Positions 16,066 to 22,845 of a stretch of DNA of 34,806 bases are shown piece after piece. Within the stretch, counting starts at the first letter, position 1, and each line of letters opens with the position of its first letter. The stretch is from DATJOQ01 sp050010455 (GTDB taxonomy: Bacteria > Desulfobacterota > Binatia > Binatales > Binataceae): the NCBI GenBank assembly GCA_050010455.1, contig JBEKLA010000017.1, forward strand, positions 1-34,806. Reading direction: 5' to 3'. The notes below the pieces were generated by a model. That model was given only the letters and a program-made list of their open reading frames with translations. It was not told the DNA's origin and did not search any database. A program made the translations under genes and the position numbers.

Positions 16066-16350
16066 ATGGGTGGCGAAGTGTTCTCTGAAACGGCGACGGC
16101 GCTCGCGAAATGCGCAGCGGAATTAGCGGCAATCGCGGCGAAGTTGGCCGAGTCTCCGGCAGAAAAACCAACGAAAAACGACAGGCTGATCGACGCCAAA
16201 GAGATGGCGGAGCGTCTAGATGTTCCTGAAACCTGGATTCGCGACCAGGAGCGTGCCGGTAAGCTTCCATCGGTACGCGCCGGTAAATACGTCCGGTTTC
16301 GAGCCGCCGATGTCCTTCGCGCGATAGAGGACCGGAAGGTGCGGCACTAA
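16066..16350 (+). CDS. Excisionase-like HTH DNA-binding protein
   Basis: 94 residues. The first 35 are Ala-rich and helical (ALAKCAAELAAIAAKL), possibly for dimerisation. The rest is an HTH_17/excisionase-type winged helix: LIDAKEMAERLDVPETWI, the turn ERAGKLPSVRAG, the wing KYVRFR, then AADVLRAIE. A ribosome site GAAAGG precedes the ATG at a slightly long distance. It stands one base before the methyltransferase gene and a few genes before the integrase, so it is a good candidate for the recombination directionality factor. The element has another such protein at 8981, so the two may divide excision and transcription control. Confidence 0.75.
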   Translation: MGGEVFSETATALAKCAAELAAIAAKLAESPAEKPTKNDRLIDAKEMAERLDVPETWIRDQERAGKLPSVRAGKYVRFRAADVLRAIEDRKVRH

Positions 16351-16351
16351 C

Positions 16352-17359
16352 ATGGGCTACGAGCTGGCCAAATACGATGCCATGTGCCGCGCCATAGAGG
16401 CTGCGCATCAAGTTGATGAAGTTAAGGATATCCGCGATAAGGCGCTCGCCTTAGAGGCTTACGCACAACAGGCACGCAACACTGAGGCCGAATGGCGGGC
16501 CGCTGAGATCCGGCTGCGCGCCGAGCGGAAAGCTGGCCAACTACTTGCCGAGATGAAGCGGACGGGCGAGCGCGATGCGGGCGAAGGTGGCGATAGAAAA
16601 TCACGGTCCCAGGCCGACACCGTGAAACTCTCAGACATCGGTATCAGCAAAAACCAATCTTCACGATGGCAGAAACTCGGTGCCCTGGCCGACGATAAAT
16701 TCGAGGCAGCGCTCGGCAAGGGGAAACCAACTACTGCTGGATTGCTCGCAGAGTTATTAGCCGTAAACCACCTAGTTCGCGAGGCGAATCGCGAGGAGCG
16801 TCTTGGCGAATTAGCCCGAGCCTCAACCCCAACGATGAACGGCTTTCGCCAGTTCGCGGTGATCTATGCCGATCCACCGTGGCGGTATGAGACCATCATT
16901 GATGAGCGCAACGCCATCGAAAACCACTATCCGACGATGCCATTAGAAGAAATCTGCGCTCTGCCGGTCACTGACTTGGCCCTGCCCGATTGCGTTCTCT
17001 TCCTGTGGACACCGAGCGCAATACTGGCCCAGGCGATTAGCGTGATCGACCGCTGGGGCTTCGCCTATCGAAGCCACGCCATCTGGGACAAGGGAAGCAT
17101 CGGCCTTGGTGTCTGGTTCAGGCAGCAGCATGAGACGTTGTTGGTCGCAGCGAAGGGCAATATACCGGCGCCGTTACCAGCATGTCGCGTATCGTCGGTT
17201 ATTAGGGCGCCACGCGCAGGCCACAGCGTTAAGCCCGACGTGGTCTACGAGATTATCGAGGCTATGTATCCTGGCCTGCCGAAATTGGAACTTTTTCAGC
17301 GCCGACCTCGCGAAGGCTGGCGCGGCTGGGGCAAAGAGGTTGATGCCATAGCCGCATAG
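16352..17359 (+). CDS. MT-A70-family adenine-N6 DNA methyltransferase
   Basis: 335 residues. The C-terminal two thirds form the methyltransferase: the catalytic DPPW at 174-177, preceded by the strand FAVIYA, then LFLWTPSAILAQAI, a RSHAIWDKGSIGLGVWFRQQHE segment (cited in part) and the closing LELFQRR and GWRGWG. The N-terminal 150 residues are helical and charged (EAEWRAAEIRLRAERKAG, LLAEMKR), a module often found in phage proteins of this type and in ParB/KorB-like neighbours. It methylates adenine in DNA, by family knowledge. No restriction enzyme is adjacent, so it is an orphan enzyme that probably protects the element from host restriction or marks its own DNA. It lies one base after the HTH gene, so the two are co-transcribed. 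Confidence 0.88.
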   Translation: MGYELAKYDAMCRAIEAAHQVDEVKDIRDKALALEAYAQQARNTEAEWRAAEIRLRAERKAGQLLAEMKRTGERDAGEGGDRKSRSQADTVKLSDIGISKNQSSRWQKLGALADDKFEAALGKGKPTTAGLLAELLAVNHLVREANREERLGELARASTPTMNGFRQFAVIYADPPWRYETIIDERNAIENHYPTMPLEEICALPVTDLALPDCVLFLWTPSAILAQAISVIDRWGFAYRSHAIWDKGSIGLGVWFRQQHETLLVAAKGNIPAPLPACRVSSVIRAPRAGHSVKPDVVYEIIEAMYPGLPKLELFQRRPREGWRGWGKEVDAIAA

Positions 17360-17364
17360 TCGCG

Positions 17365-17391
17365 TTGACTCTCCTATACCGTTGGTATAGT
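17365..17391 (+). promoter_or_regulatory. Promoter-operator for the XRE-integrase transcript
   Basis: TTGACT (17365-17370), a 15-base spacer and TATAGT (17386-17391). A perfect palindrome, TATACC-GTT-GGTATA (17375-17389), spans the spacer and enters the -10 box, so a bound dimer would block RNA polymerase. The XRE protein encoded next is the obvious candidate. The expected transcript start is about 17397-17400, at the ATG at 17401. Confidence 0.65.
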
Positions 17392-17400
17392 CTTGGATCT

Positions 17401-17577
17401 ATGACCGGCAAACAACTTCGGGCGTTACGGCGCAGATTGAAATGGACTCAGGCCCAGATGGCAAAAGCTATCGGCGTGGCTCCAAACACCGTAGCGCGTT
17501 GGGAGCGTGGCGAAAGAGCGATCGGCGAATCGATTGCGCGGCTGGTCAAGATGATCGTCAAGGAGAAGCGGCGATGA
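17401..17577 (+). CDS. XRE-family HTH regulator, probably translated from a leaderless mRNA
   Basis: A 58-residue protein that is almost only a helix-turn-helix of the Cro/C1 type: LRALRRRLKWTQAQMAKAIGV, then APNTVARWERGERAI, then a closing helix. The ATG lies only 9 bases after the -10 box and has no ribosome site, so the message probably begins at or next to the start codon. Its gene overlaps the integrase gene by four bases (ATGA), so regulator and integrase are made together. It most likely represses its own promoter through the palindrome at 17375-17389 (inference from position). Confidence 0.82.
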   Translation: MTGKQLRALRRRLKWTQAQMAKAIGVAPNTVARWERGERAIGESIARLVKMIVKEKRR

Positions 17578-18809
17578 TTAAGAAGATTGGCGACCGCTGG
17601 CGGATCGACTATCGCGATTCCGAAGGGCATCGCCACGAAAAGACTTTTGACACCCGCAAAGACGCAGACCGCGAGCTAATCGCAATCAAGGGCGCTCTCC
17701 ATCGAGGCGAATATGTCACTCCGGCGAAGATCCCGACCTTCGCGGAAGCTGCCGAAATCTGGTTTAAGGGCAAGGCCGGACGTAGACCTGGCACCATAGC
17801 CAACTGGCGCGCCCAAATAGATCGGTATTTGAAGCCGCGCTTTGGCCGGTTCCATTTAGATCAGATCGATGTATCTATGATTGAGAACGCCAGGGATGAG
17901 TGGATCGCAGGCCGCGCTGCCACGGAAGGCGACAAAGCCAGGAAGCCCCTGCAACCGCGCAGCGTTAGCGCGTTGCTTGTAACCGCTTCTGCGATCTTCA
18001 AGCTGGCGATGAAGCACAAGCGTTGCCGCGTTAATCCGGTTGCCGATGCGGAGCGACCATTTATTGGCTCGCGTGAAATTACCAGCGATGATACCAAAGA
18101 TGATCGCGGTGATGACGTTCGGGCAATTAGGCCCGATGAGGTACCCTCCCCTGATGAGGTTCGGCGAATGTTGGCGGAGGCGAAGGCTGGTTTTTATCGC
18201 ACCCTTTTTTCAACTGCGGCCATGACCGGAATGAGAAGCGGCGAACTCTTTGCGCTCCGCTGGACCGCGATTGAACTTCCGACCCAGGAACGCGGAAAGG
18301 TTTTCGTGCGCCAGACACTAACCTGGGCGCGTGAGCACGGAGAGAAGGGATCGCCACGGGCTAAGTTCTATCCGCCGAAGACTAAGGCCGGAATCCGCAC
18401 CATTCCGATTCCGGCCGCGCTGGTAGCGACATTGCGGGCCTGGAAGCTGGCCTGTCCGCCATCCGATCTTGATCTGGTTTTTCCAACCGTTGATGGGCAG
18501 CCGACGCGCCGAAGTGATGCGCTTCGCTACGGCTTGTGGCCCGCGCTCCGACGAGCAGGATTGCGACAGATGAGTATGCACGCCCTGCGCCACTTTTTCG
18601 CGTCCGTGCTTATCGCGAGCCGTGCGCCCGTGACCGAAGTCCAGGCGCTGCTGGGACATTCAAATCCAGGCACCACCTTGAAGATTTACAGCCACTGGTT
18701 CAAGGATGTAGAAACGGGTAGCGTTGACCGCGTGGCTGATGTCCTGGCTGGAGATGTTGGAGACTTTTTGGAGACTTCAGGTGCTAGCAGGAGGCTAGAA
18801 AGCGCATAA
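17574..18809 (+). CDS. int: Tyrosine-type site-specific integrase
   Basis: 411 residues from the ATG at 17574, supported by AAGGAG 8 bases upstream and the ATGA overlap with the XRE gene. Residues 1-45 form an arm-binding domain (WRIDYRDSEGHRHEKTF), about 54-150 the SAM-like core-binding domain and about 190-385 the catalytic domain. The active-site residues are all present: R221 (GMRSGE), a Lys in PPKTKAG (269 or 271), H336 and R339 (HALRH), H362 (GHSNP) and the nucleophile Y372 (IYSHW). It recombines the 42-bp repeat in tRNA-Ser. Its stop codon lies only 19 bases before the tRNA, so transcription can run from the integrase into the tRNA. The right-end GGAGACT repeats lie inside its last codons. 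Confidence 0.96.
   Translation: MIKKIGDRWRIDYRDSEGHRHEKTFDTRKDADRELIAIKGALHRGEYVTPAKIPTFAEAAEIWFKGKAGRRPGTIANWRAQIDRYLKPRFGRFHLDQIDVSMIENARDEWIAGRAATEGDKARKPLQPRSVSALLVTASAIFKLAMKHKRCRVNPVADAERPFIGSREITSDDTKDDRGDDVRAIRPDEVPSPDEVRRMLAEAKAGFYRTLFSTAAMTGMRSGELFALRWTAIELPTQERGKVFVRQTLTWAREHGEKGSPRAKFYPPKTKAGIRTIPIPAALVATLRAWKLACPPSDLDLVFPTVDGQPTRRSDALRYGLWPALRRAGLRQMSMHALRHFFASVLIASRAPVTEVQALLGHSNPGTTLKIYSHWFKDVETGSVDRVADVLAGDVGDFLETSGASRRLESA
18759..18776. repeat. Right arm-type GGAGACT pair
   Basis: GGAGACT at 18759-18765 and 18770-18776, 11 bp apart and joined by TTTT, within the 3' end of the integrase gene. It matches the pairs at 8099-8115 and, inverted, at 12146-12162. Confidence 0.5.
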
Positions 18810-18826
18810 GTCCTTGATTTTATTGA

Positions 18827-18868
18827 GCGGAGAGGTGGCCGAGTGGTCGAAGGCACCAGATTGCTAAT
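18827..18868 (+). repeat. Right attachment site (attR) inside tRNA-Ser
   Basis: 42 bases identical to 7951-7992. Here the repeat continues into the native 3' half and so restores a full tRNA. The 5' half is therefore supplied by the element. Confidence 0.92.
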
Positions 18869-18920
18869 CTGGCATCCTGGGTAACTGGGATCGAGGGTTC
18901 GAATCCCTCCCTCTCCGCCA
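18829..18920 (+). tRNA. tRNA-Ser(GCT), with encoded CCA
   Basis: Acceptor strands GGAGAGG (18829-18835) and CCTCTCC (18910-18916), discriminator G, and CCA at 18918-18920. The anticodon stem is CAGAT/ATCTG around T-GCT-A, giving anticodon GCU, which reads AGC and AGU serine codons. A long variable arm typical of serine tRNAs follows, then the GGTTCGAATCC T-arm. The 5' half is element-derived and the 3' half chromosomal. Nothing resembling a strong own promoter lies between the integrase stop and the tRNA. Confidence 0.96.
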
Positions 18921-19011
18921 AGCAGTCTGCGATCTTCGGCATTCTTCGGAGAAGCTCGCGAAATTCGCATTGCTCCTCTTGAGAATCAGGAGAAGATCTA
19001 TTTTCACGTAT

Positions 19012-19758
19012 TCACTTTTGTAGGTGAAACAGCGTCTTCTCCGCCTGGCACAGAGATTGGAAAATTACTTCCGCGTTTGGCGCCGCCATCAAGGCTGCGG
19101 TTGCTTCGGGTCGTGCGAACAACTGGGCGAGCTTCGTAAGCCAGGGAAGGTGTAACTCGTCGAACTTCAGACCCAGCACAAAGAACAGATAGGTCGGGCC
19201 GCCGTCGAGAGCGTCGAAATCGACGCCTGCGAGCGAGCGTCCAAGCACCATGAAGGGTCGAACTACCTGATCGGGATGGCGGTTCATCGTGTGCAGGAAG
19301 GCAACCCCATTCCCCACCGCGCTAGGCATGATGTTCTCGCGTTCGATTAGCGCGCCGACAAACCAATTCTTGTCCCGGACCAGACCGAGCCGACCAGCCA
19401 AGGCGGCAAGCTCATCGATCACTCCTATCTTGGTGGTCGCTTCCAGCTCGGGGACGATGTGGCTTGGTTCGAAGCAACTCGCGAGATCGAGCATTCTGCG
19501 CGGTGCGCGGCTCCGATCGTCCAAGTTAACGTGCTGGGGGGCCACCCCCAGCATCTGATCGTCGAGCCAAGCATCGAGCATCGCTTTGCGAAAGCGCCAT
19601 TGATTTCCAATCTTCACCCCTGGCAAGGCGCCCTCGGATACAAGCTTCAAGACCGTCCGCTCGTTGACATTGAGGTAGGCGCCGACTTGGCGAGCCGTCA
19701 TCAGTCGATCACTTAGTTCGACTGAGTTCGACGGAGTTTTACGCCAGATGTTTGACAT
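19012..19758 (-). CDS. HTH regulator fused to a PTS EIIA-like domain (copy 1)
   Basis: 248 residues from the ATG at 19758, chosen because it lies about 8 bases after a clear -10 box. The N-terminus is a MerR/excisionase-type winged helix (about 18-66: LMTARQVGAYLNVNERTVLKLV, then the wing GNQWRFRK). From about residue 92 follows a mannitol/fructose-type EIIA domain, with H156 (NGVAFLH) where the phospho-accepting His normally stands. The usual IPH is LHT here, so phosphorylation is likely but not certain. It would sense the phosphorylation state of a PTS-type relay and bind DNA accordingly. A paralogue faces it divergently at 20159. No PTS permease is visible in the window. Confidence 0.85.
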   Translation of the reverse strand: MSNIWRKTPSNSVELSDRLMTARQVGAYLNVNERTVLKLVSEGALPGVKIGNQWRFRKAMLDAWLDDQMLGVAPQHVNLDDRSRAPRRMLDLASCFEPSHIVPELEATTKIGVIDELAALAGRLGLVRDKNWFVGALIERENIMPSAVGNGVAFLHTMNRHPDQVVRPFMVLGRSLAGVDFDALDGGPTYLFFVLGLKFDELHLPWLTKLAQLFARPEATAALMAAPNAEVIFQSLCQAEKTLFHLQK

Positions 19759-19765
19759 GGCTCCC

Positions 19766-19794
19766 ATTTTACGAAAAAATACACAAAATGACAA
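19766..19794 (-). promoter_or_regulatory. Promoter of HTH-EIIA copy 1, leaderless
   Basis: On the minus strand: TTGTCA (19789-19794), a 17-base spacer and TAAAAT (19766-19771). Transcription would begin at about 19758-19760, where the ATG is, and no ribosome site with normal spacing exists. Confidence 0.65.
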
Positions 19795-20118
19795 ATAATG
19801 GCCGACAATACCGAAGAAACAAAGATTCGGATAAGTCGCGCCAATGTGGTGACGCGGCTGCACACGCTTCGATGAAAGTTGCCTGATTGATACGAATGGT
19901 CTTCCGACATCGGCTAGCAAATACACCAGAGTGGCGGCTTGCTGCGGTTGTCGTGATGTCTCGCGTGGTGGGGTCTCGGGGGGGCGTTAACGTGGCGTTA
20001 CGATAAATCCAGTTTCGGCCGCAGCCCTAACCTTCCGTGACGTTTCGCCGTATTTCGGCATTGGTTGCTAAGCGGAGTCAGAGCTGATCCAGGCTGATAT
20101 TGTCGCTCGGAAGTGGGC

Positions 20119-20135
20119 ACGCGCGATTAGCGCGT
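20119..20135. promoter_or_regulatory. Inverted repeat upstream of the HTH-EIIA/hydrogenase operon
   Basis: ACGCGC (20119-20124), GATTA, GCGCGT (20130-20135): a perfect 6-bp palindrome with a 5-base centre, 24 bases before the ATG at 20159. Possible operator for one of the two HTH-EIIA proteins. The 232-base divergent gap otherwise holds only the repeated GGCGTTA words near 19984-19998. Confidence 0.4.
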
Positions 20136-20158
20136 CCCCATCGCAAAGAGCAGTCTTT

Positions 20159-20866
20159 ATGCAATTGAGCATTCGGGAAGTATCCAAACTTCTCAAAGTT
20201 TCGGAAAGAAAAGTAAATGAATGGATAAGACGCGGAATCCTGCGCGCCGAGCGCGTAAATGATCAGTACCTGCTTCATCGCAGCGACTTGCTAGAGCGAA
20301 CTTCGTCGCGTGTAATCGACGTCCGCGCGGAGATTTTCGCTGCTCCAGAGGCGGCTGAAGAGCCCGTGCTTTATCTGGTCAACGCTTTGCGCGCCGGCGG
20401 TATCTTTTACGGTACGCGTGGCGCCGACAAGACGGAAATCCTGCGCGGGATTGTCGATAGGCTGGTTTTGCCGCCGACTGTCGATCGCGAATCCATAGCG
20501 CAGCTTTTGCTCGCCCGCGAAGCTTTGGGTTCGACCGCTATCGGCGATGGAATCGCCATACCTCACGTGCGCCGCCCGATTCTGCTTGGCGGCTCGCGCT
20601 TGGCGCTCTCGCTGTGCCTTTTGGATCAGCCGGTCGACTTTGGAGCCTCTGACGGCCAACCGGTATTTGCGATTTTCTTGCTGATTGCTCCAACCGCTCG
20701 CACCCATTTGCAGATGTTGTCGCGTCTGTCGTTCTTCCTGCATGACTCGCAACTCAAGGCAGCGCTCGCCGAGCGCGCCGCGCCGTCGAAGATTCTTGCT
20801 GAATTTGAACGCATAGAACGAGCGATGCAGCCGCAATCCGAACGGACTTCGAAAGCCAACCCCTAG
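20159..20866 (+). CDS. HTH regulator fused to a PTS EIIA-like domain (copy 2)
   Basis: 235 residues. Residues 1-45 form a winged helix (LSIREVSKLLKVSERKVNEW, then the wing VNDQYLLHRSD). From about residue 74 to 222 it carries an EIIA domain of the nitrogen-PTS/fructose type, with the canonical IGDGIAIPHVR, H136 being the predicted phosphorylation site. The hydrogenase-like operon begins 2 bases after its stop, so it is in effect the first gene of that operon. It probably controls that operon in response to phosphorylation by a PTS HPr-like donor (inference). Copy 1, transcribed away from it, lacks the proline of the IPH motif, so the two may differ in signal. Confidence 0.88.
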   Translation: MQLSIREVSKLLKVSERKVNEWIRRGILRAERVNDQYLLHRSDLLERTSSRVIDVRAEIFAAPEAAEEPVLYLVNALRAGGIFYGTRGADKTEILRGIVDRLVLPPTVDRESIAQLLLAREALGSTAIGDGIAIPHVRRPILLGGSRLALSLCLLDQPVDFGASDGQPVFAIFLLIAPTARTHLQMLSRLSFFLHDSQLKAALAERAAPSKILAEFERIERAMQPQSERTSKANP

Positions 20867-20868
20867 TG

Positions 20869-22842
20869 ATGCCGCTGACAATTGTTTGCCTGCTCTGTTT
20901 TGCAGCGGGCGCTTGTGGGTCGCTTATATCCGCCGCTTGCGGACGACGGGCAACGCTTGTCGGCGCCGGTGGAATTATCCTGGGCTGCGTATGTGGCTTC
21001 GTTCCTGCCGCGCGGGTGACGCTCGGGGCGTTGGCGCCGACCCTGCGGCTTGGATGGGACGTTCCGTACGGCAGCCTGTTTCTTCAACTCGATGCGCTCT
21101 CGGCATTTTTTCTATTGCCGATCTTTCTTCTCTGCGCTCTCTCTGCACTTTACGGCAGCGAATACCTGGAGAGTTATCAGGGCAAGAAAGTTCTCGCCAT
21201 GCCGTGGTTCTTCCTGAATCTGCTGGTTGCGAGCATGGTTGTAATCGTGCTGGCCCGCAATGGCGTCCTGTTCCTGATGGCCTGGGAAACGATGGCGCTA
21301 TCTTCTTTTTTCCTGGTCACTTTCGAAAGCGAGAAAGAAGATACGCGCCGCGCCGGATGGATATACCTCGTGGCGAGCCATATCGGCACCGCTTTCCTGC
21401 TCGTGATGTTTATATTACTGGGCAAAGCAACCGGATCGTTGGATTTCGATCGCTTCACCGCGTCGTCGGGCGCTGGACTCCTGTTTGTGCTCGCGGTGGT
21501 TGGATTCGGCACCAAGGCCGGCTTCGTGCCACTGCACGTCTGGCTCCCCGAAGCGCATCCTGCCGCGCCCAGTCACGTCTCGGCAGTGATGTCGGCAGTC
21601 ATGATCAAGACCGGCATTTACGGCCTTCTCCGCATCCTGACCTTCTTAGGTCCTCCGCACGCTTGGTGGGGATGGGTGCTATGCGCGATCGGACTCACCT
21701 CGGGAATCTTGGGCGTGCTGCTCGCGCTCGCGCAGCACGATCTCAAACGCCTGCTCGCCTATCACAGCGTCGAGAACATAGGGATTATCGCTCTGGGTCT
21801 CGGCGTCGGGATCGTGGGGTTGAGTGTCGGCGCGCCTTCGATAGCCGCTGCCGGTCTTGCCGGAGCGCTGCTTCATGTTCTTAACCATGCGCTCTTCAAG
21901 GGACTGCTCTTCTTTGGTGCCGGGAACGTAGTGCACGGCACGCATACCCGCGAAATCGATCATCTTGGCGGCCTGCTTCGGCGCATGCCAGCAACCGGCG
22001 TCACTTTCCTGATCGGCGCGGCGGCAATATCGGGTCTGCCTCCGCTGAACGGCTTCGTCAGCGAGTTCCTGATTTATCTGGCGAGTTTCAGAGGAGCCGT
22101 CTCACTCGACGGTTCGACGAGCATTCCGATGCTGGCAACGATTCCCGGCCTCGCACTGATCGGTGGACTTGCTGCCGCCTGCTTTACCAAAGCATTCGGG
22201 ATTGTGTTTCTCGGTCATCCGCGAAGCCGCGATGCACAAGATGCGCATGAGGCCGGCCCGGCGATGCTGCTGCCTGGGTTTGTCCTGGCTGCCGGATGCA
22301 TCGGGATCGGTCTGTTCGGCGCGAGCGTCGTGCGATCGATGGGTCCGTTGATCTCCCAGCTCACGGGGCTGCCACTGGCCGCGACGAGTCAAAGTCTGGC
22401 CGATGCGGCTCACTCGGTAGCCTCGGTGGGATATGCGGGCGGCGCGCTGATCGGCGTGGCGATACTGCTTGCCGCCGCAAGGGCGTGGGCGCTCGCGCGG
22501 CGGCGCGTCAGCACTGCTCCGACCTGGGATTGCGGCTATTTGCAGCCGTCGCCCCGGATGCAGTACACCGCGTCGTCGTTCGCGCAACCGATTACGGAAA
22601 CTTTCAGCCTACTGCTGCAAACGCGCCGTCGGCTTTCGGCTCCGCGAGGGCTGTTTCCTCAGCAAGCCGACTTCATGACGCAAACCGACGATCCCTATGA
22701 GGCGTATATCTTTCGGCCGTTGTTCCACGCGATCGGCCGAGGGCTATCTTCGTTGCGGCCTCTTCAGCAGGGCAAGGTCCAGCTCTATGTGCTGTATATC
22801 GCGATAACGCTGCTCATACTCCTGCTCTGGCAGATCGCTTGA
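20869..22842 (+). CDS. hyfB: Hydrogenase-4 subunit B-like antiporter-type membrane protein
   Basis: 657 residues, a multi-pass ion-pumping subunit related to NuoL/HycC. Typical segments are visible: LNLLVASMVVIVLARNG, MAWETMALSSFFLVTFE, the channel helix GTKAGFVPLHVWLPEAHPAAPSHVSA (cited from the family signature, K and H conserved), KRLLAYHSVENIGII, and HALFKGLLFFGAGNV. The C-terminus (TWDCGYLQPSPRMQYTASSF) is the hallmark of the HyfB/HycC type. An in-frame GTG three bases earlier would overlap the preceding stop. It would translocate protons or Na+ when the peripheral arm of the complex is reduced. Confidence 0.93.
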   Translation: MPLTIVCLLCFAAGACGSLISAACGRRATLVGAGGIILGCVCGFVPAARVTLGALAPTLRLGWDVPYGSLFLQLDALSAFFLLPIFLLCALSALYGSEYLESYQGKKVLAMPWFFLNLLVASMVVIVLARNGVLFLMAWETMALSSFFLVTFESEKEDTRRAGWIYLVASHIGTAFLLVMFILLGKATGSLDFDRFTASSGAGLLFVLAVVGFGTKAGFVPLHVWLPEAHPAAPSHVSAVMSAVMIKTGIYGLLRILTFLGPPHAWWGWVLCAIGLTSGILGVLLALAQHDLKRLLAYHSVENIGIIALGLGVGIVGLSVGAPSIAAAGLAGALLHVLNHALFKGLLFFGAGNVVHGTHTREIDHLGGLLRRMPATGVTFLIGAAAISGLPPLNGFVSEFLIYLASFRGAVSLDGSTSIPMLATIPGLALIGGLAAACFTKAFGIVFLGHPRSRDAQDAHEAGPAMLLPGFVLAAGCIGIGLFGASVVRSMGPLISQLTGLPLAATSQSLADAAHSVASVGYAGGALIGVAILLAAARAWALARRRVSTAPTWDCGYLQPSPRMQYTASSFAQPITETFSLLLQTRRRLSAPRGLFPQQADFMTQTDDPYEAYIFRPLFHAIGRGLSSLRPLQQGKVQLYVLYIAITLLILLLWQIA

Positions 22843-22845
22843 ATA

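Larger units (their letters stand above)
7951..18868. mobile_element. Integrated satellite-like element in tRNA-Ser with terminase but no capsid genes
   Basis: Bounded by a perfect 42-bp direct repeat (7951-7992 and 18827-18868) made of the 5' half of tRNA-Ser(GCT). The inside is visibly less GC-rich than the flanks, most clearly at 8650-9400 and 10800-12300. Its genes are all on the plus strand: unknown, AlpA-like, CHC2 zinc-finger replication-type protein, an overlapping unknown, a secreted unknown, terminase small and large, a small basic protein, an unknown 245-residue protein, an HTH protein, an MT-A70 methyltransferase, an XRE regulator and a tyrosine integrase. No portal, protease, capsid, tail, holin or endolysin is recognised. 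Size and content match the logic of phage satellites. A degraded prophage is the main alternative, against which most genes look intact. Confidence 0.85.
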
